Counted from the first letter of the stretch, positions 42,314-55,546 are shown. The stretch: 64,000 nt of DNA from Candidatus Pantoea soli (GCF_007833795.1 NZ_CP032702.1:186001-250000); one strand, 5' to 3'. Notes: generated by a model from the letters alone, not told the origin. Program-made: numbers and translations.

Positions 42314-43381
42314 ATGAGTGAACTGAAGAACGATCGTTATCTGCGCGCCCTGCTGCGCCAGCCGGTAGATGTTACCCCTGTCTGGATGATGCGCCAGGCC
42401 GGACGCTATTTGCCGGAGTACAAAGCCACCCGCGCCGAGGCCGGTGATTTTATGTCGCTGTGTAAGAATGCGGAGCTGGCGTGTGAAGTCACCCTGCAGC
42501 CGCTGCGCCGTTATGCGCTGGATGCGGCGATCCTCTTCAGCGATATTCTGACCATTCCGGATGCGATGGGACTGGGGCTGTACTTTGAAACCGGCGAAGG
42601 GCCACGTTTCTCCCGCCCGATTACCTGCCGTGCGGATGTAGACAAACTGCCCGTGCCCGATCCGGAAGACGCGCTGGGCTACGTGATGAATGCCGTGCGC
42701 ACCATCCGCCATAACCTCAAGGGTGAAGTACCGCTGATCGGTTTTTCCGGTAGTCCGTGGACGCTGGCTACCTACATGATTGAAGGTGGCAGCAGCAAGG
42801 CGTTCACCAAAATCAAAAAAATGATGTACGCCGATCCGCAGACGCTGCATGCGATGCTGAACAAACTGGCGGATAGCGTCATTCTTTACCTGAACGCGCA
42901 AATCAAAGCCGGTGCGCAGTCGGTAATGGTGTTCGACACCTGGGGCGGCGTGCTGACCGGTCGGGATTACCGCGAGTTTTCGCTGTATTACATGCATAAA
43001 ATCGTTGATAGCGTACTGCATGAAAACGAAGGGCGTCGCGTGCCAATCACCCTGTTCACCAAAGGCGGCGGGCAGTGGCTGGAAGCGATGGCAGAGACCG
43101 GCTGCGATGCGCTGGGACTGGACTGGACCACCGATATCGCTGATGCGCGTCGCCGTGTCGGGCACAAAGTGGCGCTGCAAGGCAACATGGACCCGTCTAT
43201 GCTGTATGCACCGCCTGCGCGCATTGAGCAGGAAGTCGCTGGCATTCTGCAAGGCTTTGGCGCAGGCGAAGGGCATGTATTTAACCTCGGCCACGGCATC
43301 CATCAGGATGTGCCACCCGAACATGCGGGGGCGTTTGTCGAGGCGGTGCATCGTTTGTCACGACAGTATCATCAGGAATAA
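42314..43381 (+). CDS. hemE: Uroporphyrinogen decarboxylase
   Basis: 355 aa (E. coli 354), from [19 protein letters not shown]; an ATG at 42299 would add MREPI. The family signatures [15 protein letters not shown] (near 21-35) and the [13 protein letters not shown] segment are intact. Four-step decarboxylation of uroporphyrinogen III to coproporphyrinogen III in haem synthesis. It is 2 bp upstream of the nfi start. HemG of the same pathway is at 11920 in this window, in a separate operon. Confidence 0.98.
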   Translation: MSELKNDRYLRALLRQPVDVTPVWMMRQAGRYLPEYKATRAEAGDFMSLCKNAELACEVTLQPLRRYALDAAILFSDILTIPDAMGLGLYFETGEGPRFSRPITCRADVDKLPVPDPEDALGYVMNAVRTIRHNLKGEVPLIGFSGSPWTLATYMIEGGSSKAFTKIKKMMYADPQTLHAMLNKLADSVILYLNAQIKAGAQSVMVFDTWGGVLTGRDYREFSLYYMHKIVDSVLHENEGRRVPITLFTKGGGQWLEAMAETGCDALGLDWTTDIADARRRVGHKVALQGNMDPSMLYAPPARIEQEVAGILQGFGAGEGHVFNLGHGIHQDVPPEHAGAFVEAVHRLSRQYHQE

Positions 43382-43383
43382 GC

Positions 43384-44052
43384 ATGGATTTAGCCGCACT
43401 ACGTCAGGAACAGTTACAACGCGCCGCTCATGTAGTGCGGCAGGATGACTTTGATGTCATGCCGCCGCGCCTGATTGGCGGTGCCGATGTCGGATTTGAA
43501 CAGGGCGGTGAGGTGACCCGCGCCGCGCTGGTTATTCTGGAATACCCTTCATTAACGCTGGTGGAGCATCGCATTGCGCGCATTGCCACCACCATGCCGT
43601 ATATCCCCGGTTTTCTCTCTTTCCGCGAAATCCCGGCGCTGCAGGCCGCCTGGCAGCAACTTTCACAGCAGCCCGATCTGCTGTTTGTGGACGGGCACGG
43701 CATTTCCCACCCGCGTCGCCTGGGGGTGGCAGCGCATTTCGGCTCGCTGATCGATGTGCCGACCATTGGCGTGGCCAAAAAACGCTTATGCGGACGGTTT
43801 GCCGATCTCGACCCGACGCCCGGCAGCCGGCAGCCGCTGATGGACAAAGGAGAACAGATTGGCTGGGTATGGCGCAGTAAAGCGCGCTGCAACCCGCTGT
43901 TTGTCTCGACGGGCCATCGCGTCAGCCTCGACAGCGCACTGCATTGGGTGGAAGCCTGCATGGCGGGTTATCGTCTGCCGGAGCCCACCCGCTGGGCCGA
44001 TGCGGTAGCCTCCGGCCGGCCCGCTTTTATGAAGTGGCAAAATGCGCGCTGA
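43384..44052 (+). CDS. nfi: Endonuclease V (deoxyinosine 3'-endonuclease)
   Basis: 222 aa (E. coli 223). Acidic catalytic residues are in place: Asp35 in IGGADVGFE, Glu82 in [10 protein letters not shown] and Asp103 in [12 protein letters not shown]; the damage-wedge PYIPGFLS is intact. It nicks DNA one base 3' of deoxyinosine to start repair of deaminated adenine. Starts 2 bp after hemE and is probably coupled to it. Confidence 0.97.
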   Translation: MDLAALRQEQLQRAAHVVRQDDFDVMPPRLIGGADVGFEQGGEVTRAALVILEYPSLTLVEHRIARIATTMPYIPGFLSFREIPALQAAWQQLSQQPDLLFVDGHGISHPRRLGVAAHFGSLIDVPTIGVAKKRLCGRFADLDPTPGSRQPLMDKGEQIGWVWRSKARCNPLFVSTGHRVSLDSALHWVEACMAGYRLPEPTRWADAVASGRPAFMKWQNAR

Positions 44053-44114
44053 CGCTGTTTGTCTGCGGCTTTTGCGGTACACTGCCGCCAGCTAATCTAC
44101 CGAGAGTAAGTTTG

Positions 44115-44705
44115 ATGTTACAGAACCCCGTCCATTTGCGTCTGGCGAAGCTGGAAAGCTGGCAGCACATGACTTTTATGGCCTGTCTGTGTGAGCGAAT
44201 GTTCCCGAATTACTGGGCCTTTTGTCAGCAGACCGGATTCGCCGATGCGCAGCTTTATCGCCGTATTCTTGATCTGGTCTGGGAAAGCCTGACGGTGAAG
44301 GATGCCAAAATCAATTTCGACAGCCAGCTGGAGAAACTGGAAGCGGCAATCCCGAACGGGGATGATTTTGACGTTTACGGTGTTCACCCGGCGATTGATG
44401 CCTGCGTGGCGCTCAGTGAAGTCCTGCACGCACAGCTGAGCGGCGAAACGCTGGAGCACGCTATTGAGGTCAGCCGCACGTCAATTACCACCGTCGCCAT
44501 CCTGGAAATGACGCAGGCCGGTCGCGAAATGAGCGACGACGAGCTGCGTGAAAACCAGGCGGTAATTGACGAATGGGATCTGCAGTGGGAGATTTTCCGC
44601 CTGCTCGCAGACTGCGAGGAACGGGACCTCGAACTGATCAAAGGGTTGCGTTCAGACCTGCGTGAAGCGGGAATCAGTAACATCGGTATAAATTTTCAGC
44701 AATAA
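44115..44705 (+). CDS. yjaG: DUF416 family protein YjaG
   Basis: 196 aa, the E. coli length, from ATG 44115 (MLQNPVHLRLAKLESWQHM); a frame from 43944 overlaps nfi and is rejected. Mostly helical and acidic, with no membrane segment or known catalytic motif. Function is not known. GAGAGTAAG precedes the start. Its place between nfi and hupA is the enterobacterial order. Confidence 0.93.
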   Translation: MLQNPVHLRLAKLESWQHMTFMACLCERMFPNYWAFCQQTGFADAQLYRRILDLVWESLTVKDAKINFDSQLEKLEAAIPNGDDFDVYGVHPAIDACVALSEVLHAQLSGETLEHAIEVSRTSITTVAILEMTQAGREMSDDELRENQAVIDEWDLQWEIFRLLADCEERDLELIKGLRSDLREAGISNIGINFQQ

Positions 44706-44893
44706 GGCGAGAAAACGTGACTTCAGGCCCGAATTACCGAGCCTGGAGGCTTCACATCGGCCCCCTGTCTGGTCTACATTTGGGGGGCTGAAAATTGTGG
44801 CTATCGGTGCGTGCAGGCTGAAGAGTGCCAGAATATGGCTTTTCCCTCGCACTCGTTGCTTAGCAGGCGATAAATACACTTTAAGGATAACTT

Positions 44894-45166
44894 ATGAACA
44901 AGACTCAACTGATTGATGTGATCGCAGAGAAAGCGGACCTGTCTAAAACCCAGGCTAAAGCTGCGCTGGAATCTACCCTGGCTGCGATCACTGAGTCTCT
45001 GAAAGAAGGTGATGCTGTACAACTGGTTGGTTTTGGTACTTTTAAAGTGAACCACCGCGCTGAGCGTACCGGTCGCAACCCGCAGACTGGCAAAGAGATC
45101 AAAATCGCTGCAGCTAACGTGCCGGCGTTCGTTTCTGGTAAAGCGCTGAAAGACGCTGTTAAGTAA
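44894..45166 (+). CDS. hupA: DNA-binding protein HU-alpha
   Basis: 90 aa, exact family length. The DNA-binding arm signature [21 protein letters not shown] spans about residues 46-66. Nucleoid protein that binds bent and nicked DNA as a homodimer or with HU-beta. TAAGGA sits about 8 nt before the ATG. The 188 bp upstream contain an inverted repeat (GCCCCC near 44759 with GGGGGGC near 44782), possibly the end of the yjaG transcript or part of the hupA leader. Confidence 0.98.
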   Translation: MNKTQLIDVIAEKADLSKTQAKAALESTLAAITESLKEGDAVQLVGFGTFKVNHRAERTGRNPQTGKEIKIAAANVPAFVSGKALKDAVK

Positions 45167-45191
45167 GTTTCCCGCATCGCGGTTTAGCTTT

Positions 45192-45218
45192 AAAAGAGGG
45201 GCGTTTTCGCCCCTTTTT
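45192..45218 (+). terminator. Terminator after hupA
   Basis: AAAAGAGGGGCG-TTTT-CGCCCCTTTTT: a 7 bp GC stem with A-run before and T-run after, 26 bp behind the hupA stop. It reaches to within 17 bp of the yjaH start. Confidence 0.92.
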
Positions 45219-45234
45219 GTCACCGGGGCCTGCC

Positions 45235-45900
45235 ATGCTGACTACTGTTTCTCAGCGCGTCTGCGCCTTGCTGCTGGGGGCTCTGCTCACCGGCTGCCAT
45301 GCCACTCCCGATCTTCCGGCTTTCTCCGCCAGCGGCTATCTTGCCGACCGCGGCACCGTGCGCATCTGGCGTAAAAACGGTGACCATCAGGCCGTTCATC
45401 TGCGCACTGTCTACACCCCCTTTAATGGCGACAGCAGGGAAACCACCGACTACAGCTGGCAGGGCGATCAGCTGCTGAGCGTGGAACGGCACGTAACCGG
45501 CAAACAGCCGGACGACGTCACGCTGCGCTTTGATCATCAGGGCAATCTCAACTTTATGCAGCGTCAGCTGTCCGGACGACGCGAAGCGGTCAGCAGCGAC
45601 AGTATTGCGCTGTATCGTTTTGATGCACAGCGGATGCTGGCACAAAGTAACGCCTTGCTGAGCGGGCGGGTGCTGCTGCGTCAGGGCCACTGGCTGGGCG
45701 GTAATCAGGTACGCGACTGCGAAGGCAGGGTGGTGACGGTCGGGTTTGACCGCGATACGCTGGCGTCACTCGACCGGCAGCAGCAGCGGCAATCATCACG
45801 GCTGAGCGTTTCCTGGCTGGAGGCGCCGGAAGGTATTCAGCTGCTGCGCGCCACGCCGGATGACGAGTGCCGCTGGCAGCCCACGGAGAGTGATTTATAG
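45235..45900 (+). CDS. yjaH: DUF1481 family lipoprotein YjaH
   Basis: 221 aa from MLTTVSQRVCALLLGALLTG; the ATG at 45217 lies in the hupA terminator. A signal peptide ends in the lipobox LLTGC (Cys near residue 18), so it should be a lipid-anchored envelope protein. The residue after Cys is His, not Asp, so outer-membrane sorting is expected. The rest matches the YjaH/DUF1481 family in length and in segments such as TVRIWRKNGDHQAV. Function is unknown. Its place between hupA and purD supports orthology; E. coli also has zraPSR in this interval, absent here. Confidence 0.88.
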   Translation: MLTTVSQRVCALLLGALLTGCHATPDLPAFSASGYLADRGTVRIWRKNGDHQAVHLRTVYTPFNGDSRETTDYSWQGDQLLSVERHVTGKQPDDVTLRFDHQGNLNFMQRQLSGRREAVSSDSIALYRFDAQRMLAQSNALLSGRVLLRQGHWLGGNQVRDCEGRVVTVGFDRDTLASLDRQQQRQSSRLSVSWLEAPEGIQLLRATPDDECRWQPTESDL

Positions 45901-45922
45901 CGGCGGTCGCCTGACCGCCGCC
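45899..45922. terminator. Hairpin between convergent yjaH and purD
   Basis: GCGGCGGTC-GCCT-GACCGCCGC (45900-45921), a perfect 9 bp stem starting inside the yjaH stop codon and ending 6 bp before the purD stop. There is no T-run, so it is only a possible terminator. Confidence 0.55.
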
Positions 45923-45927
45923 CGGGC

Positions 45928-47208
45928 TTAACGGCGATTGATCGCGCGGTAGCCAATATCACGGCGGCAGAAGCTGCCATCCCAGGAGACAGACTCTGCC
46001 AGCGCATACGCCTGCTTTTGCGCTGAGGCGATGTCATCGCCCAGCGCGGTGACGCACAGCACGCGACCGCCGCTGGTTACAACATTGTCATTCTGCAGCG
46101 CAGTGCCGGCGTGGAACACTTTTCCGTCCGGCACTTCTTCCAGCGGCAGACCGTGGATGATGTCGCCGGTGTTGTAATTGCCCGGGTAGCCGCCTGCCGC
46201 CAGCACCACGCCCAGCGACGGACGCGGATCCCACTGCGAGGTCTGCTGATCCAGCTTGCCTTCCACCGCGGCTAGGCACAGTTCTACCAGGTCCGACTGC
46301 AGGCGCAGCATAATGGGCTGGGTCTCCGGATCGCCAAAGCGGCAGTTAAACTCAATGACCTTCGGCTGACCGGCTTTATCGATCATCAGGCCGGCATAGA
46401 GAAAACCGGTATAGGTATTGCCTTCGGCTTTCATACCGTTAACGGTTGGCCAGATGATCTGATCCATCACGTGCTGGTGGATTTCATCCGTGACCACCGG
46501 CGCAGGCGAGTAGGCGCCCATGCCACCGGTGTTCGGGCCGGTGTCGCCGTCGCCGACGCGCTTGTGATCCTGGCTGGTGGCCATCGGCAGTACATGATCG
46601 CCATCGACCATGACAATAAAGCTGGCTTCTTCGCCGTCCAGAAACTCTTCAATCACAATACGGTGGCCGGCATCGCCAAACGCATTCCCCGCCAGCATAT
46701 CCTGCACGGCGGCTTCCGCTTCTTCCAGCGTCATCGCCACGATCACGCCTTTACCGGCGGCCAGACCATCGGCTTTGATGACAATCGGCGCGCCTTTCTC
46801 ACGCAGATACGCCAGCGCCGGTTCCACTTCGGTAAAGTTCTGGTATTCCGCAGTAGGGATCTGCTGACGTGCCAGAAAGTCTTTGGTGAACGCTTTTGAT
46901 CCTTCCAGCTGTGCTGCGGCCTGGGTCGGTCCAAAGATCTTCAGACCGGCAGCGCGGAAGGCATCGACCACGCCAATCACCAGGGGAGCTTCCGGCCCGA
47001 CGATCGTCAGATCGATCGCTTCCTCACGCGCAAACGCCACCAGCGCGGGAATATCCGTCGCGCTGATGGCGACGTTCTGCAGTAGCGGTTCCAGCGCCGT
47101 GCCTGCGTTACCCGGCGCGACAAAAACGGTTTCAGCCAGCGGTGACTGTGCGGCTTTCCATGCCAGTGCGTGTTCACGCCCGCCATTACCAATCACTAAA
47201 ATTTTCAT
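45928..47208 (-). CDS. purD: Phosphoribosylamine-glycine ligase (GAR synthetase)
   Basis: 426 aa (E. coli 429). ATP-grasp fold: N-terminal MKILVIGNGGREHALAWKAA, ATP-binding IVIKADGLAAGKGVIVAMTL, then the signature RFGDPETQPIM, and the C-terminal domain. Second step of purine synthesis. It starts 18 bp after the purH stop and is the second gene of purHD. Confidence 0.97.
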   Translation of the reverse strand: MKILVIGNGGREHALAWKAAQSPLAETVFVAPGNAGTALEPLLQNVAISATDIPALVAFAREEAIDLTIVGPEAPLVIGVVDAFRAAGLKIFGPTQAAAQLEGSKAFTKDFLARQQIPTAEYQNFTEVEPALAYLREKGAPIVIKADGLAAGKGVIVAMTLEEAEAAVQDMLAGNAFGDAGHRIVIEEFLDGEEASFIVMVDGDHVLPMATSQDHKRVGDGDTGPNTGGMGAYSPAPVVTDEIHQHVMDQIIWPTVNGMKAEGNTYTGFLYAGLMIDKAGQPKVIEFNCRFGDPETQPIMLRLQSDLVELCLAAVEGKLDQQTSQWDPRPSLGVVLAAGGYPGNYNTGDIIHGLPLEEVPDGKVFHAGTALQNDNVVTSGGRVLCVTALGDDIASAQKQAYALAESVSWDGSFCRRDIGYRAINRR

Positions 47209-47226
47209 TGTTGCTGCTCCTGATAC

Positions 47227-48816
47227 TTAATGGCGGAAGTGGCGCATGTCGGTGAAGATCATAGCAATGCCGTGTTCATCAGCGGCAGCAATCACTTCTT
47301 CGTCACGAATTGAGCCGCCAGGCTGAATAACACAGGTAATGCCGACAGCCGCGGCCGCATCAATGCCGTCGCGGAACGGGAAGAACGCATCAGATGCCAT
47401 CGCAGAGCCTTTCACTTCCAGCCCTTCGTCTCCGGCTTTGATGCCGGCAATTTTGGCGGAATAGACACGGCTCATCTGGCCGGCACCGATGCCGATGGTC
47501 ATGTTATCGCGCGCATAGACAATGGCGTTGGATTTCACGAATTTTGCGACTTTCCAGCAGAACAGGGCATCCTGCAGCTCCTGTCCGGTAGGCTGACGCT
47601 GAGTCACCACGCGCAGCTGGCTGGCTTCCACCATTCCGAGGTCGCGGTCCTGTACCAGCAGGCCGCCATTAACGCGTTTGAAATCCAGTCCGGCAACGCG
47701 GCTCTGCCACTGGCCGCAGACCAGCACGCGCACGTTCTGTTTGGCCGCGGTGACACGCAGTGCCGCCTCGCTGGCTGAAGGCGCGATGATCACTTCCACA
47801 AACTGACGGCTGATGATCGCCTGCGCAGTGGCTTCATCCAGCTCGCGGTTAAACGCAATGATGCCGCCGAAAGCAGAAGTGGGATCGGTCTTATAGGCGC
47901 GTTCGTAGGCTTCAAGGATCGTTGTGCTGGTGGCAACGCCGCATGGGTTGGCATGTTTAACAATAACGCAGGCGGGTTCGGCAAACTCTTTTACGCACTC
48001 CAGCGCGGCATCGGTATCGGCAATGTTGTTATAGGAGAGCGCTTTGCCCTGTACCTGCTGCGCCGTGGCCACCGAAGCTTCGCTAACCTGCTCTTCTATA
48101 TAGAAGGCGGCGTCCTGATGGCTGTTCTCGCCATAGCGCATATCCTGCTTTTTAATGAAGTTCAGATTAAGGGTGCGCGGGAAACGGCCGGCCGGGGCCT
48201 GGCTGTCACTGTGATAAGCCGGCACCAGACTGCCAAAGTAATTGGCAATCATGCTGTCGTAAGCGGCCGTGTGTTCAAAGGCTTTAATCGCCAGGTCAAA
48301 ACGCGTTTCCAGCGTCAGCGCCTGTTCGTTGGCATCCATCTCAGCAATGATGGCGGGGTAGTCACTGCTCTTCACCACAATTGCGACGTCTTTATGGTTC
48401 TTGGCCGCGGAGCGCACCATGGTCGGGCCGCCGATATCGATATTCTCTACCGCATCTTCCAGGCTGCAGTCTGGTCTGGCAACGGTCTGCGCAAAGGGAT
48501 ACAGGTTAACGACCACCATGTCGATAGGCTGGATAGCGTGTTCTGCCATGATTGCGTCGTCAGTACCGCGACGTCCCAGAATGCCGCCATGAATTTTCGG
48601 GTGCAGCGTTTTAACGCGTCCATCCATCATTTCCGGGAAGCCGGTATAGTCAGACACTTCGGTAACGGGCAGGCCTGCATCTGCCAGCAGGCGCGCAGTT
48701 CCACCTGTGGAGAGCAGTTCAACACCGCGACGAGAGAGGGCCTGAGCAAATTCGAGGATACCGGCTTTGTCTGAGACACTCAGCAGAGCGCGGCGTACTG
48801 GACGACGTTGTTGCAT
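47227..48816 (-). CDS. purH: Bifunctional AICAR transformylase / IMP cyclohydrolase
   Basis: 529 aa, the E. coli length. The N-terminal MGS-like cyclohydrolase domain runs to about residue 200 ([43 protein letters not shown]). The C-terminal transformylase has the catalytic Lys-His segment [13 protein letters not shown]. Last two steps to IMP. First gene of purHD; a PurR operator lies about 140 bp upstream. Confidence 0.98.
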   Translation of the reverse strand: MQQRRPVRRALLSVSDKAGILEFAQALSRRGVELLSTGGTARLLADAGLPVTEVSDYTGFPEMMDGRVKTLHPKIHGGILGRRGTDDAIMAEHAIQPIDMVVVNLYPFAQTVARPDCSLEDAVENIDIGGPTMVRSAAKNHKDVAIVVKSSDYPAIIAEMDANEQALTLETRFDLAIKAFEHTAAYDSMIANYFGSLVPAYHSDSQAPAGRFPRTLNLNFIKKQDMRYGENSHQDAAFYIEEQVSEASVATAQQVQGKALSYNNIADTDAALECVKEFAEPACVIVKHANPCGVATSTTILEAYERAYKTDPTSAFGGIIAFNRELDEATAQAIISRQFVEVIIAPSASEAALRVTAAKQNVRVLVCGQWQSRVAGLDFKRVNGGLLVQDRDLGMVEASQLRVVTQRQPTGQELQDALFCWKVAKFVKSNAIVYARDNMTIGIGAGQMSRVYSAKIAGIKAGDEGLEVKGSAMASDAFFPFRDGIDAAAAVGITCVIQPGGSIRDEEVIAAADEHGIAMIFTDMRHFRH

Positions 48817-48911
48817 GGTGGTTTTATCCCTTGGCTTTGTTTCGCGTAAATAAGAGCGTTACATCAAGCTTAGCGTTTCTTCTATATAGAAAAGCGCACC
48901 TGCTTCATGTA

Positions 48912-48929
48912 ACGCCCCAAAAGGGGCGT
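48912..48929 (-). promoter_or_regulatory. Palindromic hairpin in the purHD leader
   Basis: ACGCCCC-TTTT-GGGGCGT is a 7 bp perfect inverted repeat, between the purHD -10 (48947-48952) and the purH start. On RNA it would be a strong stem-loop near the 5' end of the transcript. It has no T-run; role unknown, perhaps transcript stability. Confidence 0.55.
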
Positions 48930-48946
48930 CCCTGACGTCGCCGGGC

Positions 48947-48968
48947 ATTGTAGCGAAAACGTTTGCGC
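48947..48968 (-). promoter_or_regulatory. PurR operator and promoter of purHD
   Basis: On the minus strand GCGCAAACGTTTTCGC (48953-48968) matches the PurR consensus ACGCAAACGTTTTCNT in 13 or 14 of 16 positions and is followed directly by TACAAT (48947-48952), a -10 hexamer. The operator thus covers the -10/-35 spacer, the same layout as E. coli purHD, so hypoxanthine- or guanine-bound PurR should block the promoter. The -35 (GAGCAT) is poor. Confidence 0.88.
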
Positions 48969-49085
48969 GATGCTCGCCTAAATTTATCCGGCGGCGCTTA
49001 TGTGGATAAGTTTGTGTGTAAGTGGGTATAAGGCGGCCTTTTGCTGTGGAATGCAGCGAACGGTTGTTTTTATTGAATTTAGCGG

Positions 49086-49113
49086 TTGCGTGCGCCGAAC
49101 AACTCCCTATAAT
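49086..49113 (+). promoter_or_regulatory. rRNA operon 2 promoter P1
   Basis: TTGCGT (49086-49091), 16 bp, TATAAT (49108-49113), then discriminator GCGCCTCC. It is divergent from purHD. Sequence upstream of about 49181 is unrelated to operon 1 except for these promoter elements. An AT-rich stretch (GGTTGTTTTTATTGAATTTA, 49061-49080) just upstream is a likely UP element. Confidence 0.88.
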
Positions 49114-49210
49114 GCGCCTCCATCGACACGGCACAACGGCTTACGGAATGCGGTGTTGACAGGAAGCTTCGCTAAGAACTTCCGCCGGAGAAAAACTTCT
49201 GAAAAAGAGG

Positions 49211-49238
49211 TTGACTCTGAAGGAGGAAAGCGTAATAT
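49211..49238 (+). promoter_or_regulatory. rRNA operon 2 promoter P2
   Basis: TTGACT (49211-49216), 16 bp, TAATAT (49233-49238); identical to P2 of operon 1. Near-identity with operon 1 begins at about 49182 (equivalent to 12604), with one extra A in the GAGAAAAAC run. Confidence 0.88.
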
Positions 49239-49279
49239 ACGCCACCTCGCGACAGCAGGCAGTACGCCGCGTCGCACCG

Positions 49280-49290
49280 CTCTTTAACAA
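49280..49290 (+). promoter_or_regulatory. Leader boxA element, rRNA operon 2
   Basis: CTCTTTAACAA, the rRNA antitermination element, in the same place as in operon 1. The leader from here to 49442 has no gene. Confidence 0.85.
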
Positions 49291-49442
49291 TTTATCAGAC
49301 AATCTGTGTGGGCACTCACGGGATTGATATCATAAGCCTCCGGGCTTGAAAAAATATCAAGACTCTGCTGAGTGAACACGTAATTCATTACGAAGTTTAA
49401 TTCACAGAGCATCGCTGCACTCGTTGCAGCAAATCAAACTTT

Positions 49443-50984
<1,542 letters not shown>

Positions 50985-51057
50985 CCTGAAGATACCTTCC
51001 CGCGCAGTGCTCACACAGATTGTCTGATAGAAAAGTAACGAGCAGAAAAACCTCTAC

Positions 51058-51134
<77 letters not shown>

Positions 51135-51277
51135 TATTCGCACTCATGCTGCGTTATGTCTCCGGCTCGCATAGTTCACTATGCTTCGCGGAAACATGCC
51201 CTGCCTGAGCACGAATGATATTCCTCAGGGAATATACTCGGTTGAGTGGTAGTAGACGGTTTCTGCAGTGACTGCAT

Positions 51278-51353
51278 GGGGCTATAGCTCAGCTGGGAGA
51301 GCGCCTGCCTTGCACGCAGGAGGTCAGCGGTTCGATCCCGCTTAGCTCCACCA
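51278..51353 (+). tRNA. alaT: tRNA-Ala (anticodon TGC)
   Basis: 76 nt with encoded CCA. Acceptor GGGGCTA/TAGCTCC, anticodon loop CTTGCAC giving TGC. The T-stem is AGCGG/CCGCT where E. coli has TGCGG/CCGCA, a compensated change. It pairs with tRNA-Ile in the usual Ile-Ala spacer class. Confidence 0.97.
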
Positions 51354-51409
51354 TACAGTCCTGAAAAACACTTCAGAGTGTGCTGCATAAGCATACTGCG
51401 AAGTATTTG

Positions 51410-51420
51410 CTCTTTAACAA
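51410..51420 (+). promoter_or_regulatory. Spacer boxA element, rRNA operon 2
   Basis: CTCTTTAACAA before the 23S gene, as in operon 1. The spacers of the two operons become nearly identical again from this point; the only difference I see is one base (GTGCGG versus GGCGG). Confidence 0.8.
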
Positions 51421-51543
51421 TCCGGAACAAGCTGAAAATTTGAAACGAACGCGCCGCGTATTTCCCCGTAACAGGAAATAAGGCGGAGCGTCCGGGTCCG
51501 AGATTTTCGCGATTCACATGCGCAAAACGCCTGTGGGTTGTGA

Positions 51544-54448
<2,905 letters not shown>

Positions 54449-54544
54449 ACAACGCCAGAGGCGTTTTGCGGTACCCGGAAAAATTTTCAGCCTTGTTCAC
54501 GGACTGGTCTGCGCGGCTTTGGGCGGCGCGGACGAAACAGAATC

Positions 54545-54664
54545 TGCCTGGCGGCACTAGCGCGGTGGTCCCACCTGACCCCATGCCGAACTCAGAAGTG
54601 AAACGCCGTAGCGCCGATGGTAGTGTGGGGCCTCCCCATGCGAGAGTAGGGAACTGCCAGGCAT
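54545..54664 (+). rRNA. rrf: 5S ribosomal RNA, operon 2
   Basis: 120 bp; C at base 87 (54631) where operon 1 has T. The 23S-5S spacer differs slightly from operon 1 (GGCTTTGGGCGG versus GGCTTCGGCGG). Confidence 0.98.
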
Positions 54665-54794
54665 CCAACAGGTGAAGAAGCCCTGAACGCGAGTTCAGGG
54701 CTTTTTTACGTCCGCGCGCCGGGAAAAGCGCCCCGGCGGGCGCGAAAAGTCCCGCGCGGCGCGGCCCGATCGGGTAAACTGTAGCCGGATTAAC
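54665..54794 (+). repeat. Long repeat, copy B: murB upstream DNA behind rRNA operon 2
   Basis: 130 bp matching 17902-18032 with one base deletion and one substitution. It carries the murB-side TAAACT (54775-54780) and CCGGATTAAC, but no murB gene follows. After 54794 the match to operon 1 decays quickly into the array of diverged repeats. Confidence 0.9.
54678..54707 (+). terminator. rRNA operon 2 terminator
   Basis: Identical to the operon 1 terminator: AAGCCCTGAA, loop CGCGAG, TTCAGGGCTT, TTTT. Confidence 0.95.
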
Positions 54795-54823
54795 CCGGCA
54801 GAGGCCCGCCCGCCGCACGCAGC

Positions 54824-55342
54824 AGCAGGCGGGCGATAAAGGCTGTCACCGGCGCCGGCCGGAAAATGCCCGCCCCCTCACTACTGTCATCATGCAGCAG
54901 GTGCAGCCACACTGTTGCGCGATAAAGCCTGTCAGGACTGTCACCCGGCCCGGCGGGAAAGTATCCGGCCTCCTTGCTTGCTCAGGGCATTCAGGAGGTG
55001 TGCGCCGCGCCGGCACGCGATAAAGCCTGCCACCTGCACCAGCAGGAAAACGTCCAGCGCCGCTCACTGACTCAAAGTATTCAGCGGGTGCGCGCCGCGC
55101 TGGCGCGCGATAAAGGCGGTCGTCTGACCAGGCCAGGAAATATCCGGCCTCCTTACTTGCTCAGGACATTCAGAAGGGCCAGGCCAGCTGCGTAATGAAG
55201 GCGGCCACCCGGCCCGGCCGGAAAATGCCCGGCTTCCCTAATCATTCAAAGCATTCAGCAGGCGCAGCCACGCCAGCGCGATAAATGCTACCTTCTGTCC
55301 TGACTGCAAAATGTCCCGCGCCGCTCACTCACTTTAACGTTC
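54824..55342 (+). repeat. Array of about six diverged tandem repeats (72-97 bp units)
   Basis: Unit starts at 54824, 54896, 54993, 55083, 55172 and 55257. Each begins with a purine-rich AGCAGG-like hexamer, then a GC-rich inverted repeat (best at 55090-55108, GCGCGCC-GCGCT-GGCGCGC), then GATAAAG or a variant, a CCCGGCCCGGCCGGAAAAT-like block, a pyrimidine-rich (C/T)TCACT-like block and ends in CATTC. GATAAAG is exact near 54834, 54921, 55020 and 55110 and altered at 55192 and 55280. The end of unit 3 (55061-55082) matches the murB coding start (18061-18082) at 20 of 22 positions. There is no open reading frame of note and no spacer structure like CRISPR. Confidence 0.85.
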
Positions 55343-55395
55343 AATGCCCTGTCTCGGGATATGCACGCTGGTTAATGCCGGCAGCGCCGGTGCTA
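55322..55395 (+). pseudogene. Decayed murB 5' fragment
   Basis: From CGCTCACTCAC through GCCCTGTCTCGGGATATGCAC the sequence aligns with murB 18061-18105 at about four of five positions with a 1 bp gap. After a further ~9 bp deletion GCTGGTTAATGCCGGCAGCG aligns with murB GCTGGTCACCGCCGAGAGTG. The ATG is lost and the frame is broken, so it is not coding. It is the most complete murB-like piece in the metA upstream region. Confidence 0.75.
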
Positions 55396-55533
55396 TTTTC
55401 TGACCGACAAGGCATCCTTGCTAATTCATCCTCCCTGCGACCTTATTTCACCTCATAAAGTAACCTGCAGATCCTGTCCTGCCTGACTGTACCGGTTCAA
55501 ACCGTGCAGTTCGCCTGTAATCCTGTTTTAAGC

Positions 55534-55546
55534 TGAAACATTTTCA
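55534..55546 (+). promoter_or_regulatory. Candidate MetR box of metA
   Basis: TGAAACATTTTCA fits the MetR consensus TGAA-N5-TTCA exactly and lies about 100 bp before the metA start. MetR is the LysR-type activator of methionine genes and is known to act on metA in E. coli. Confidence 0.75.

Noticed and set aside
42197..43351. 384-codon frame antisense to hemE
   Set aside because: Same reasoning: complement of a conserved gene, no start signal, composition typical of antisense frames.
44759..44790. GCCCCC/GGGGGGC inverted repeat before hupA as a terminator of yjaG
   Set aside because: The loop is about 16 nt and no T-run follows; kept only as a remark under hupA.
54824..55342. Reading the repeat array as CRISPR
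   Set aside because: The units are contiguous and diverge along their whole length; there are no short identical repeats with unique spacers and no cas gene nearby.
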